The notes beneath the pieces are model-generated. The model was not told the origin of the DNA, searched no databases, and was given only the letters and a program-made list of their open reading frames with translations. A stretch of DNA of 64,000 bases from Bacillus sp. X1(2014) (GTDB lineage: Bacteria > Bacillota > Bacilli > Bacillales_B > DSM-18226), in assembly GCF_007678255.1 (NCBI RefSeq), contig NZ_VEED01000009.1, positions 62,001 through 126,000 on the forward strand, given 5' to 3'. Position 1 is the first letter of the stretch. Every line of letters begins with the position of its first letter. The position numbers and the translations under genes are program-made. Below, one piece after another: positions 56,888-64,000 of this stretch.

Positions 56888-57275
56888 TTTAAGAATGGCT
56901 AAACACTAACTTCCATTATATGTGAGAAACGCCCACTATTGCAGATAGTGGGTGTTCATGTTTTTAATGTTCTTAAGATATCCTTCTAACGGCACTTCTT
57001 AATGTATGTTAATGTATTTATCCAAATAAACCAATCCTAAGTTGGTATTGCTTCAAATACTCCATTCCCCCTTTGCATATTCTTCGAATCTTTTTTCTAG
57101 ATTTTAAGCGAAAATCGCTATTAAAAATGCTTTAATATTCTTCCCTAAATCAGGATCATTAATAAAATAGAACAACGTTTAAAAATTGTTACTTCTCATC
57201 TTTTTCAAAAGATGTAAACTCATATCTGGTATAATAGGGAAAAATACAATCAGTGAAAGAAGGATTATCTATCTT
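56888..57275. other. Intergenic with terminator at 56928-56956
   Basis: AACGCCCACTAT and ATAGTGGGTGTT pair (one G-U) then ATGTTTTT, ending the upstream gene. The remaining sequence up to the thioesterase start shows nothing I can support. Confidence 0.55.
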
Positions 57276-57773
57276 ATGAAAAAATCTTGCAGTGAATCGA
57301 AAACTATTCAAACAGACGGAGTCCTGCCAAATGACACAAACCCGCACCAGACTCTTTTCGGAGGCGCTCTGATGAGCCGAATTGACCGGGTTGCTGGCAT
57401 TGCAGCGATCAAACACTGCGGAAAACCTACGGTGACCGCAAGTACCGATTCGGTTGATTTTTTGCATCCAATCACCCTTGAAGATGCAGTAACATTAGAA
57501 GCGTTTGTCACTTGGACCGGGAACACCTCAATGGAAGTGTTTGTGAGAGTGACAGCTGACAACTTATTTACAAAGGAAAGCCGGGTGGCGGCGACTTCGT
57601 TTTTAACCTTTGTCTCGTTAGATAAAGAAGGGCATCCTGCTCCTGTGCCATCTGTTTATCCCGAAACGGAGGAAGAACACTATTTGTTTAATACGGGAGA
57701 AGCGCGGTCCATTGCCCGAAAGCTCCGAAGAGAACAAAGCAAGCATCTCTCACAAACGTTTGGCAGGAAATAA
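57276..57773 (+). CDS. Acyl-CoA thioesterase, YkhA-like hotdog protein
   Basis: 165 residues from the ATG at 57276 (GAAGGA upstream). The longer frame from 57186 adds 30 unlikely residues. The hotdog core is seen: DTNPHQTLFGGALMSRIDRV, then AGIAAIKHCGKPTVTASTDS and VDFLHPITLEDAVTLEAFVT. NPHQTLFGG with the following acidic residue is the active-site helix. Hydrolyses acyl-CoA, substrate range unknown. GGALMSRID differs from the usual GGxLMxxID only slightly. Confidence 0.88.
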   Translation: MKKSCSESKTIQTDGVLPNDTNPHQTLFGGALMSRIDRVAGIAAIKHCGKPTVTASTDSVDFLHPITLEDAVTLEAFVTWTGNTSMEVFVRVTADNLFTKESRVAATSFLTFVSLDKEGHPAPVPSVYPETEEEHYLFNTGEARSIARKLRREQSKHLSQTFGRK

Positions 57774-57843
57774 CAAGGGCAAATGTCAGTGTTCATCATT
57801 ATATCTTAACTAATTTAGCAAATTATACTAAATTGTTAGAAGG

Positions 57844-57885
57844 AAAAAACGCTAAACTCCATATTAATATGGGGTTTAGCGTTTT
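57844..57885. terminator. Terminator of the RNA cluster and of the thioesterase gene
   Basis: AAAACGCTAAAC and GTTTAGCGTTTT form a 12-bp stem with a further CCATATTAATATGG inner palindrome. T runs on both sides allow use by both converging units. Confidence 0.85.
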
Positions 57886-57905
57886 GAGTTTTCAGTCCTA
57901 TGTAA

Positions 57906-57980
57906 TAGTCCACACAATTTCACTAGTTATGGCTGCTGCGTTCCCGCCCTGACCAGTTTCCTAGTGTCATTGTTGGACTA
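57906..57980 (-). ncRNA. ffs: Minimal signal recognition particle RNA (4.5S-like)
   Basis: About 75 nt. On the minus strand AGTCCA (5') pairs with TGGACT (3'), CAAT with ATTG and CACTAG with CTAGTG. The apical part is CTGGTCAGG-GCG-GGAA-CGC-AGCAGCC. This has the GGAA tetraloop on a 3-bp stem, and the 5' UCAGG and 3' AGCAG sides of the symmetric and asymmetric loops bound by Ffh. It lacks the Alu domain found in the long SRP RNA of Bacillus. It starts 2 bases after the tRNA-like RNA, so it probably shares a precursor. Confidence 0.85.
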
Positions 57981-57982
57981 AA

Positions 57983-58054
57983 CTCCGCAGGTAGGACTCG
58001 AACCTACAACCAATCGGTTAAATGCCGAATGGACTGCCACTTTACTACTGCGGT
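57983..58054 (-). tRNA. Degenerate tRNA-Asn-like RNA
   Basis: About 72 nt. The acceptor CCGCAG/CTGCGG and T arm GTAGG-TTCGAGT-CCTAC match Bacillus tRNA-Asn. The anticodon stem TTCGG/CCGAT is nearly kept. But the loop is CATTTAA rather than CTGTTAA, so U33 is lost and the anticodon position reads UUU. The D arm (GTAAAGTGGCAGTCC) cannot pair normally. Probably a pseudo-tRNA or a processing signal between tmRNA and SRP RNA. Confidence 0.75.
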
Positions 58055-58076
58055 TAAAAATTAGTTTGTTTTTTAG

Positions 58077-58435
58077 TGGAAATGACGGGAGTTGAACCCG
58101 TGTGCAAAGATCTTGGCACTTATACATCTACGAGTGTAGTCAGTAGAATTGATTTCACTTACTTCTTTAGCCTACTGACAGACGTGGAAGCAGCTAGTCT
58201 GGTTGGTCTCTTCCTTCATCCTCAGACGGTGGAATTCGGCGTAGTCCACTTGGAATGAGTCCCTTACCCTACCACATGGACGATGGAGGGAGGAACCGCT
58301 ATCGTCTGTTATTAAGCAGCGAAAGCGAAGTTGTTGTTTTGTTTGCCAGTTATAGGCTTTATCGTTTTAACGAGGACGAATCCCTCGACTCGCCATATAA
58401 GCTCAAACGATCCCTGTCGATACCAAGACATCCCC
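58077..58435 (-). ncRNA. ssrA: tmRNA (ssrA), divergent
   Basis: About 359 nt. 5' GGGGATG pairs with 3' CATTTCC (two G-U), discriminator A. The hallmark GGTATCGACAGGGATCG follows the 5' arm and the T arm is ACGGG-TTCAACT-CCCGT. The tag frame begins GGC after TATAACT, reads GKQNNNFAFAA and ends TAATAA (58347-58312), so the added tag would be AGKQNNNFAFAA. No CCA is encoded (CTA instead). The gene sits between tRNA-Ser and a tRNA-like RNA, not beside smpB. It is clearly diverged from the B. subtilis tag (AGKTNSFNQNVALAA). Confidence 0.92.
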
Positions 58436-58444
58436 ATAATATAA

Positions 58445-58535
58445 TGGCAGAGAAGAAGGGATTTGAACCCTCGCGCCGGTTACCCGACCTACACCCTTAG
58501 CAGGGGCGCCTCTTCAGCCTCTTGAGTACTTCTCT
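58445..58535 (-). tRNA. tRNA-Ser(GCU)
   Basis: 91 nt including an encoded CCA. The acceptor AGAGAAG/CTTCTCT, the anticodon loop with GCT (complement of 58499-58501), the long serine variable arm GTAGGTCGGGTAACCGGCGC and T arm GAGGG-TTCAAAT-CCCTT. It is almost identical to Bacillus tRNA-Ser(GCU) but with G1-C72 changed to A-U by paired changes. First of the RNA cluster. Confidence 0.95.
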
Positions 58536-58647
58536 GTAATAAAATTTCGCGTCAGTTCCGTTAAGAACTTACAAGAAAACTATATCATCGATTCAATTTG
58601 GAAGATAGCTGTAAAATTTGGTAGTTCAAAAGCCCTATTCTTACCGA

Positions 58648-58776
58648 TTACAGAAATCCATTCAACATATTCCGGTAGGAAACAGATGCAGGTGGGACTG
58701 GTGGTGGAGGAATGAATGGAATTACTGTTGGTCTATACCAAGGATGGTAGTGATGAAAAATAATGTAGTAATACAT
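58648..58776 (-). CDS. Tiny Tyr/His/Pro-rich protein, 42 aa
   Basis: GAAAGGAGGATATTA precedes an ATG at 58776, a near-perfect binding site. The frame reads MYYYIIFHHYHPWYRPTVIP, then FIPPPPVPPASVSYRNMLNG and FL. Rich in Tyr, His and Pro, like small spore coat or surface proteins of Bacillus. Not matched to a named family by me. It is the first gene upstream (in the minus direction) of tRNA-Ser and could be transcribed with it. Confidence 0.65.
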   Translation of the reverse strand: MYYYIIFHHYHPWYRPTVIPFIPPPPVPPASVSYRNMLNGFL

Positions 58777-59013
58777 TAATATCCTCCTTTCACTTATAGT
58801 CAAAGTAGTCTATGAGCTTCCACCTAAATAGGATTGGATTGAAGCCAAACTTTATTATTTAATTCCAATACTCATGAAAAATGTCTAAGTTATAACGCCA
58901 TTGACAGTATTTACGTGATCGTGGAATAAAATGAATTCTATTGAAGTCTCTCTCCATACCAGGACATGCACTTGAGTTGAATTAGCGCCAATAAGACAAA
59001 CTCCTTCTGAATG

Positions 59014-59892
59014 TTATTTAAACTTCATTTTATATTCAGCTAGGAATGTTTCTCCTTCTTCAAGCTTATTCACTCCCATCTTCTCCTTCATGTTCCCAGA
59101 TGTATTATACGTATCGGCAATACCATACCAAGGCTCGATGCAAACAAATGGCGCTATCGTGCCAGTAGTGTCCATATATTTCGACCAAATTCCAACAAAC
59201 GGGAATTTTTCGAACAATACTTCTATTCCATGACCTGATTTATTAGATTCCAATGTAATTTGATCGATATTGCTGTAGACAAGAGCATCATGTGCAAAAA
59301 GAGTGGGCTTGAGTTGTATCGTTGAAATATCATTAGCCGTTCCTCTTTCATGGATAAGGTATCCCTTTAACTCATATTCCATTACATTTTTATTGGCTGC
59401 AGGAGTAAAGGCTAAACGGTAGTCCTCAATGGTTTCATTTTCTATAAGCGGAATCCTAAATGCAGGATGAGCACCAATTGAAAAATACATTTCTACCTTG
59501 TTTTCATTCACTATTTCCCACTGAACCATTAGGGAGTCCTCTCTGAGGATATAACGAATAATCGCTTTAAATTCGTAAGGATAAACATGACTGAAGCCTC
59601 CAGCAGACTCAAATACAAAAGAAACGGTTGTTGCTGTCTGCTCTTCTACATCGAATACAACGTCACGCAAAAAGCCATGCTGTGACATCTTGTAGGTATG
59701 ATCATCCAATTGATATTGATCTCCCTTTAACCGTCCAACAATTGGAAATAAGACCGGAGAGACTCGTCCCCAGTAGGCATTATCCCCTGTCCACATATAG
59801 TCTAGTCCATTTTTCTTATGCTTTACTCCTCGTATTTCTGCACCGTTTCTTTCTATATCTACCTTTAGCCAATCATTTTCAATTACAAGCAT
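59014..59892 (-). CDS. Aldose 1-epimerase family protein (LacX-like)
   Basis: About 292 residues from the ATG at 59892, preceded by GAGGGAAATAGG. A frame from 59913 adds seven residues. LKVDIERNGAEIRGVKHKKN, YMWTGDNAYWGRVSPVLFPI and WEIVNENKVEMYFSIGAHPA are GalM-superfamily blocks with the catalytic His (GAHPAF). ICIEPWYGIAD-like VCIEPWYGIADTYN near the C-terminus contributes the Glu region. Interconverts sugar anomers. The exact sugar is unknown. Lies between the RNA cluster and rnpB. Confidence 0.88.
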   Translation of the reverse strand: MLVIENDWLKVDIERNGAEIRGVKHKKNGLDYMWTGDNAYWGRVSPVLFPIVGRLKGDQYQLDDHTYKMSQHGFLRDVVFDVEEQTATTVSFVFESAGGFSHVYPYEFKAIIRYILREDSLMVQWEIVNENKVEMYFSIGAHPAFRIPLIENETIEDYRLAFTPAANKNVMEYELKGYLIHERGTANDISTIQLKPTLFAHDALVYSNIDQITLESNKSGHGIEVLFEKFPFVGIWSKYMDTTGTIAPFVCIEPWYGIADTYNTSGNMKEKMGVNKLEEGETFLAEYKMKFK

Positions 59893-60159
59893 CCTATTTC
59901 CCTCAATTCTCATGTTTAAGATGAATCATGGTGTGAAGTTATCCTTCAAAATCCCAAGGACAAATCTCAAAAAATTGCCTCGTACAATTTTATATGACGT
60001 CTTTGTTTCTGTGGAAAGTATTAAATTAAATATTAAATTGAACTTTGGAGAAATAACCTGAGGATAACAAACATAATTGGAAACATTGGAATGAAACTAC
60101 TAATGATTTATCATGGTATCCTTGATATAGTATGTGTTGTCGCATCTGAACGAATTCAT

Positions 60160-60562
60160 AAACATGAAATGGTGAGTAGTCGCGGTTCCTTTACAGGAGC
60201 TGAGGAAAGTCCAGGCTCGCACAGTGCTGAGATGCCTGTAGTGTTCGTGCCATCTGCAAAGGTGGGCAGCCGATTCAACGTTTCGGCTCACGGCGGTGAA
60301 ATCATGCTAAGTCCTTTTGGATATGCTGAGATTAACCTGAAAGTGCCACAGTGACGAGCTTTTCTGGAAACGGAAAAGATGGAACGGGTAAACCCCACGA
60401 GCGAGCAACCCAAATTATGGTAGGGGCATCATCCTGCGGGAAATGAACCTAACGGATGAATCGGCCATTGGCCGGTAGATAGATGACTACACTTCTAGTA
60501 CGAGGCTTGCTGCCGATTAAAGTACGGAAGGACAAAACCTGGCTTACAGCCATTTCATAAGC
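60160..60562 (+). ncRNA. rnpB: RNase P RNA, type B (Bacillus type)
   Basis: About 400 nt. P1 ATGAAATGG (60164-60172) pairs perfectly with CCATTTCAT (60550-60558). Conserved RNase P blocks in order: GAGGAAAGTCCAGGCTCGCA, AGTGCTGAGATGCCTGTAGT, GAAAGTGCCACAGTGACGAG, GGGTAAACCCCACGAGCGAG, AACCCAAATTATGGTAGGGG, GTAGATAGATGACTAC and GGACAAAACCTGGCTTACAG. The P10.1/P15.1-type layout fits class B. It lies apart from gpsB/ypsC, where rnpB normally sits in Bacillus, and shows many differences from the B. subtilis sequence. The ends are set by P1. Confidence 0.93.
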
Positions 60563-60711
60563 AAATTATCGTTCAAAGCTACAAATGAATGCGGGTTGGA
60601 CGAGATTTTAGGGCTTTAAATCAATCGTCTAAGTTTTAAATCCCCGCACAACATACATAAATATTTGTCCCATTCGGATAGCTTTTTTTCATCTGTTGGT
60701 AAAATCTAGTA

Positions 60712-60745
60712 AAAACCTACTTACACAGGTTGTAAGTAGGTTTTA
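60712..60745. terminator. Bidirectional terminator between rnpB and a small gene
   Basis: AAAACCTACTTACA and TGTAAGTAGGTTTT pair around CAGGT, with A and T runs on either side. Confidence 0.85.
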
Positions 60746-60749
60746 ATTT

Positions 60750-60887
60750 TTATTCGCTGTTTTGTGTGGTATTAAAGAAATCATCAGCCTGATCTTTTTT
60801 GTTATCTTTTACCGTATTATGGTTTTTACCCATTTTCCCATCTGATTCATAACTTAAATTCTCCGATACTTTTTTATTCTTTTCCAT
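60750..60887 (-). CDS. Small hydrophilic protein, 45 aa
   Basis: ATG at 60887 after GAAAGGGTGAAGTT. The frame reads MEKNKKVSENLSYESDGKMG, KNHNTVKDNKKDQADDFFNT and TQNSE. Highly charged, Asn/Lys/Asp-rich and probably disordered, like many small spore proteins. Followed by a terminator. Not recognised. Convergent with rnpB. Confidence 0.6.
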   Translation of the reverse strand: MEKNKKVSENLSYESDGKMGKNHNTVKDNKKDQADDFFNTTQNSE

Positions 60888-61335
60888 AACTTCACCCTTT
60901 CAAAACTAGTTTGTCCCTCTACATTTTTTATATAAAAATTTTTTTATGATACCTAATAAAGCGCAAAGTCACCAAAATTATGATGTAAGTCGATCAAAAA
61001 TAATCTTCAATAATTCCTTATAGATTAGCTTGGGAAAACCTTCACAATCTCTTATACACTTTTATAATCTAATCCCTTAATTGTATTGTTCTAGAATCTA
61101 AATCATAATATAAAGACACCTTCTTATTAAAGAAAAGCGCCCGATTGCGGAAGATTAAAAATATTTTTAAAGGCTTAAGGGTCTTTTTTACGCTTAGCTG
61201 GATAATCGAAAAATTGTTCGGATTTTATATTGTTACTGAATAATAGACAGCCTTTTTTGTTCGTGTCACTTGTTGATAGTAACACTCTAACCCAAAAATT
61301 AATGTTGGGCTAAAACTCTTCAATAACTATCCATA
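60888..61335. other. Intergenic, no gene recognised
   Basis: AT-rich with scattered short inverted repeats. At 61160-61190, AAAGGCTTAAGGGTCTTTTTT is a weak terminator-like stretch. No coding frame with a binding site. Confidence 0.4.
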
Positions 61336-62211
61336 TCAATAATCTTTCAGCTCTATCCCGTTAGCAGCTTTCGCGATCATTTTCATCTTAAATTGTACGA
61401 CCATAATGGCGGGAATACGCATCATTAAATTGCGTAGAAAGATTTTGAAGCTTGATTTTTCAATCATACGCCCTGCAGCTATTCGTCCTATTTTTTGAGA
61501 TTCTGTATCATAGCGGTCGTACGTCAATTCCGCTGATTGGAACAAGAACATACCTCTTGCTTCTGTATTGTCACGAGCGCTATACATATCTACAGTTTTT
61601 CCTGGTATCGTATATAACAATTGGCGGTGGTCGAGGTTGTGGTAATTCTCGAGGGTGAAAATCGAGATATAACAGCCAAGCGTACGTTTAAACTGTGCTT
61701 CTTCGCCAAAAGTTAAGGTGCGCACATTTGAATGGAGCCCGTCCGCACCGACGACCAGGTCAAATGTCTGTGGCTTGCCATGTATAAATTGAACTTCAGC
61801 ACCTGCTTCAGTCTCATCTATTGCGGAAATCGAATCTCCCCAAATGTATTCAACTGTATCCTTGGTTAAATCGTACAAAATGTTACTAAGATCGTCACGC
61901 ATGATTTCGATGTCCAGACCCTGCTGGTTCCCCATACTTGCTTCGCTTATTTGACATTCAATCTTGCCTTTGCAGTTCACGAAGTAAACTCCAGTCATGT
62001 TCGTGTCAGCTGCACGAACTTGACCGAGTATACCCATCCCCTTAAGCACCGTAATGGCTGCACCACGGATATCAACCCCGTAACCACCCATGCGCAATGA
62101 TGGTGCACGTTCTATTACAGTCACGGAGAATCCGTGCCGATGAAGCCAGTAAGCGAGTGTCGGACCGGCAATGCTCGCACCAGAAATAAGGACGCGCATC
62201 CTTTGTTTCAT
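61336..62211 (-). pseudogene. FAD-dependent monooxygenase with internal deletion
   Basis: 291 residues where relatives have about 370-400. The N-terminus has the FAD Rossmann motif VLISGASIAGPTLAYWLHRH and the DIRGAA and MRDDLSNIL blocks, with VVGADGLHSNVR (DG motif). After LTYDRYDTESQK the protein jumps to GRIAAGRMIEKSSFKIFLRN, skipping the part that should hold the GDAAxxxxP flavin motif. The frame is intact across the join. It is therefore probably inactive. Function would be hydroxylation of a small aromatic or a tetracycline-like substrate. Confidence 0.75.
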
Positions 62212-62390
62212 ATTTGCTTATTCACTCCTATCCTAATTAAAGTCTTAACATATCCACAGTATATTTACGGCCTTTTTTACTTAATTATCACAACAAAATA
62301 ATAGGAATTTAATTAATCAACAAAATGGCCCGTTTGCTGACCAATGATTAATCTGGACTCTTCCACTCCCTCCTGCTTCGTTAGCACAAG

Positions 62391-62457
62391 AAGAAAAAGC
62401 CACCATAAATGGCAGCTGGATCTTCAACTCTTGCACCCGTTAGCTTAACAAGGATTA
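62391..62457. repeat. Intergenic hairpin-plus-tail repeat, copy D
   Basis: AAAGCCACCATAAATGGCAG then CTGGATCTTCAACTCTTGCA and CCCGTTAGCTTAAC. This is the most complete copy of the family and a reference for the others at 6853, 18158 and 31869. Confidence 0.6.
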
Positions 62458-62459
62458 GT

Positions 62460-62870
62460 TTACGATAAATACTCTAACAATAATTTTCGTGCTTCTTCGT
62501 TGTTCATATATTCTTTGAAAAACGTTGGATAATCGGAGATTTTCTCTTCCAAATAACGATATTGTTCAAAAATGTCAAAGAAGGATAAATGAAGCCAATC
62601 TACCTGGCCTTGTGGGATTTTCCTTTCCTCTGAATACATAGCTTAAGCATCCAGCGATATTCATCCAATAGGAATTCAGATCGGCGTTTAAGCAATCCTC
62701 CTAGGGAATCTTCTTTTTGAAATCCTTTTGCATTTACAAACTTTACTAAATACTCTGCATGGATATGACCATCTTCAACATGAAGTAAAACATGAGTCGC
62801 AGCCGCAACCGCCGCCACAAATTAACAAATCATAAAAGAGTTCTAACCAGGCCACTTTCTTTTCTTTCAT
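62460..62870 (-). pseudogene. Scrambled remnant with LtrA N-terminus
   Basis: ATG at 62870 starts MKEKKVAWLELFYDLLI, then a one-base shift continues VAAVAAATHVLLHVEDGHIH and AEYLVKFV, the N-terminus of low-temperature-requirement protein A. After about 45 residues the sequence becomes unrelated (KRRSEFLLDEYRWMLKL), and another frame carries QGQVDWLHLSFFDIFEQYRY and EEARKLLLEYLS to a TAA at 62460-62462. So it has a frameshift, a deletion and a possible fusion with a different gene's 3' end. Confidence 0.7.
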
Positions 62871-63139
62871 TTCTGCACTCCCTCCAATTCTTTATAGTTA
62901 CTAGGATGATTGAAATATATAGTAATTTAAAGAGAAAATAAAATTGACTTAGTCCATTTGCCATAGCTTGCAAAACACGAGCCGAATAATAAGAAAACTA
63001 AAGAGAAATCCTTACATCCTAGATTTTTTGTCATGAACACTTCATTAAATTAAATAATCAGACAATTAGGTATAACGACACTCTTTTATTTTGGTATATT
63101 ATGGTAACATTAAAATAATTTTAAACGAGGAGGAAATGT

Positions 63140-63697
63140 ATGACTAAGACCATCGGCCTTATTTGTGGTAGTTTACGAAAAAATTCTTATAATCGAATCA
63201 TTGCTCAATCATTAACAGACCTGGATGATTCCCATCGATTTCGTTGGATCGAGATTAATGATCTACCTTTGTTCAACGAAGACTTAGAAATAAGTGTTCC
63301 AGAAACAGTGACATCATTTAAATCTGCTATCCAGGACGTTGACGGTATCATTATTATAAGTCCAGAGTACAATTCTGGAATTCCAGGCGTATTAAAGAAT
63401 GCGTTGGACTGGGCATCAAGACCTCGGGAATCCGCCGTTCTTAGCAGAAAACCGGTTGGTTTAATTGGTGCAACTCCTGGGGGATTAGGTACTGCCTTTG
63501 CTCAATTGCAAATCAGACAAGTACTAGAGGCCATGCAGGTTCATGTTCTTCCATTTCAAAAAGTGTTGATTTCCCAAGTACATAAAAAGATTGATTCTGA
63601 TCAGAAAGTCCTTACAGACGAACAAACAAAGCGTTATCTTCAACAATATTTACATCAATTTATTCAGTGGATCGGACACACTCCAGCTCTAGATTAA
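63140..63697 (+). CDS. NAD(P)H-dependent FMN reductase
   Basis: 185 residues, flavodoxin-like fold. FMN phosphate loop ICGSLRKNSYNRI near 9-21, and IIISPEYNSGIPGVLKNALD then WASRP, the signature of the NADPH-dependent FMN reductase family (chromate/quinone/azo reductases such as ChrR and YieF). C-terminal VLEAMQVHVLPFQKVLISQ. GAGGAGGAAATGT precedes the ATG. Physiological acceptor unknown. Followed by a terminator hairpin. Confidence 0.92.
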   Translation: MTKTIGLICGSLRKNSYNRIIAQSLTDLDDSHRFRWIEINDLPLFNEDLEISVPETVTSFKSAIQDVDGIIIISPEYNSGIPGVLKNALDWASRPRESAVLSRKPVGLIGATPGGLGTAFAQLQIRQVLEAMQVHVLPFQKVLISQVHKKIDSDQKVLTDEQTKRYLQQYLHQFIQWIGHTPALD

Positions 63698-63722
63698 TTG
63701 AAAAAGTCCAAGCTTTTTCAAT
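63697..63722 (+). terminator. Terminator after the FMN reductase gene
   Basis: ATTGAAAAAG and CTTTTTCAAT pair around TCCAAG, then CATTTTTATG. Confidence 0.65.
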
Positions 63723-63882
63723 CATTTTTATGAAAATACTACTAACACATAATGAGTTTTTAGAAAACGAATTCCAGTAATCCGTTCAATTACATTGGAA
63801 CAAACGAAGGAGTTTAACATCCATTTTCCAATCTATGAATCTTCTTCGATTACTTATACTTAATTAAAGGGAGGACAATAAA

Positions 63883-64000
63883 ATGTCTGATTTCTATTCT
63901 CGTCTTAATAAAGATGATGCTGCCGTTCTTTTAGTTGATCATCAAACCGGCCTTATCTCCGGTCTTGTGCGTGACTATGGTGTTGATGAATTCAAGAACA
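63883..64000 (+). CDS. Isochorismatase-family hydrolase, 5' part only
   Basis: ATG at 63883 after AAGGGAGGACAATAA. The 39 visible codons read MSDFYSRLNKDDAAVLLVDH then QTGLISGLVRDYGVDEFKN. LLVDHQTGL supplies the catalytic Asp region of the isochorismatase/YcaC family. The gene continues past the right edge. Probable substrate class: amide or imide hydrolysis, unknown. Confidence 0.88.
   Translation, partial: MSDFYSRLNKDDAAVLLVDHQTGLISGLVRDYGVDEFKN

Noticed and set aside
58076..58500. Plus-strand open frames of 60 and 81 codons over tmRNA and tRNA-Ser
   Set aside because: They are antisense to clear RNA genes and have no ribosome binding sites.
60091..60354. Plus-strand 87-codon open frame across the RNase P RNA
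   Set aside because: The sequence carries the conserved RNase P blocks in order and a perfect P1. The frame has no binding site and arises by chance.
53300..63900. Complete prophage or integrative element
   Set aside because: Apart from the IS there is no integrase, capsid, terminase or conjugation gene, so a mobile origin of the RNA cluster remains an inference.

Overview
This window comes from a low-GC Gram-positive chromosome, most likely a Bacillaceae or close relative. The evidence is the AT-rich sequence, strong AGGAGG-type ribosome binding sites with frequent TTG/GTG starts, HutP-type control of histidine use, a BlaI/BlaR1 system, a bacillithiol-transferase-like YfiT, a type B RNase P RNA, and an oxygen-independent cobalamin operon in the order known from Bacillus megaterium. 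The species cannot be named from the sequence alone.

Layout. 1-5.8 kb: histidine utilisation on the minus strand (hutP, a HutP-type terminator, hutH, a small protein, an NAD-dependent glutamate dehydrogenase placed inside the cluster, a 52-residue protein, and hutU running off the left edge). 6-11.4 kb: transporters and regulators (LysE-type exporter, CBO0543-like membrane protein, EamA exporter divergent from a MocR-type regulator, AraC regulator), with gene remnants. 11.5-17.2 kb: a beta-lactam resistance module (class A beta-lactamase, class B PBP, BlaR1, BlaI) with four BlaI-type operators. 17.5-21.3 kb: yfiT, a DUF3231 protein, a membrane protein, a frameshifted dedA, and pssA. 21.6-26.8 kb: complete pstS-C-A-B1-B2-phoU phosphate operon. 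27.3-31.8 kb: an arsenic island with two arsR genes, ArsI carbon-arsenic lyase, a Cys-tailed small protein, ArsC, an aquaglyceroporin, an ArsN1-like acetyltransferase, and a HesB-like gene with an in-frame TGA that looks like a selenocysteine codon. 32.5-35.1 kb: a rifampin phosphotransferase. 35.3-53.3 kb: an 18-kb run of cobalamin genes led by a cobalamin riboswitch and terminator, ending with a threonine kinase and a nickel/cobalt permease.

From 53.4 kb on the region is accessory in character: a truncated UreH-like permease, an IS1182-family element flanked by a 22-bp direct repeat, a lipoprotein and small genes. It also holds the most unusual feature: a cluster of translation-related RNAs. 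On the minus strand these are tRNA-Ser(GCU), a divergent tmRNA, a degenerate tRNA-Asn-like RNA and a minimal SRP RNA, closed by a terminator. An RNase P RNA lies 1.6 kb away on the plus strand. None sits beside its usual chromosomal partner gene. The right end has an internally deleted FAD monooxygenase, a scrambled ltrA remnant, an FMN reductase and the start of an isochorismatase-family hydrolase.

How it works together: hut plus glutamate dehydrogenase takes histidine to glutamate and 2-oxoglutarate. The bla module senses and resists beta-lactams. The ars genes cover arsenate, arsenite efflux and organoarsenicals. The cob operon makes the corrin ring and adenosylates it, with lower-ligand genes absent from the window. 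Short repeated intergenic sequences (hairpin plus a CACCCGTTAG-like tail) occur at several sites.
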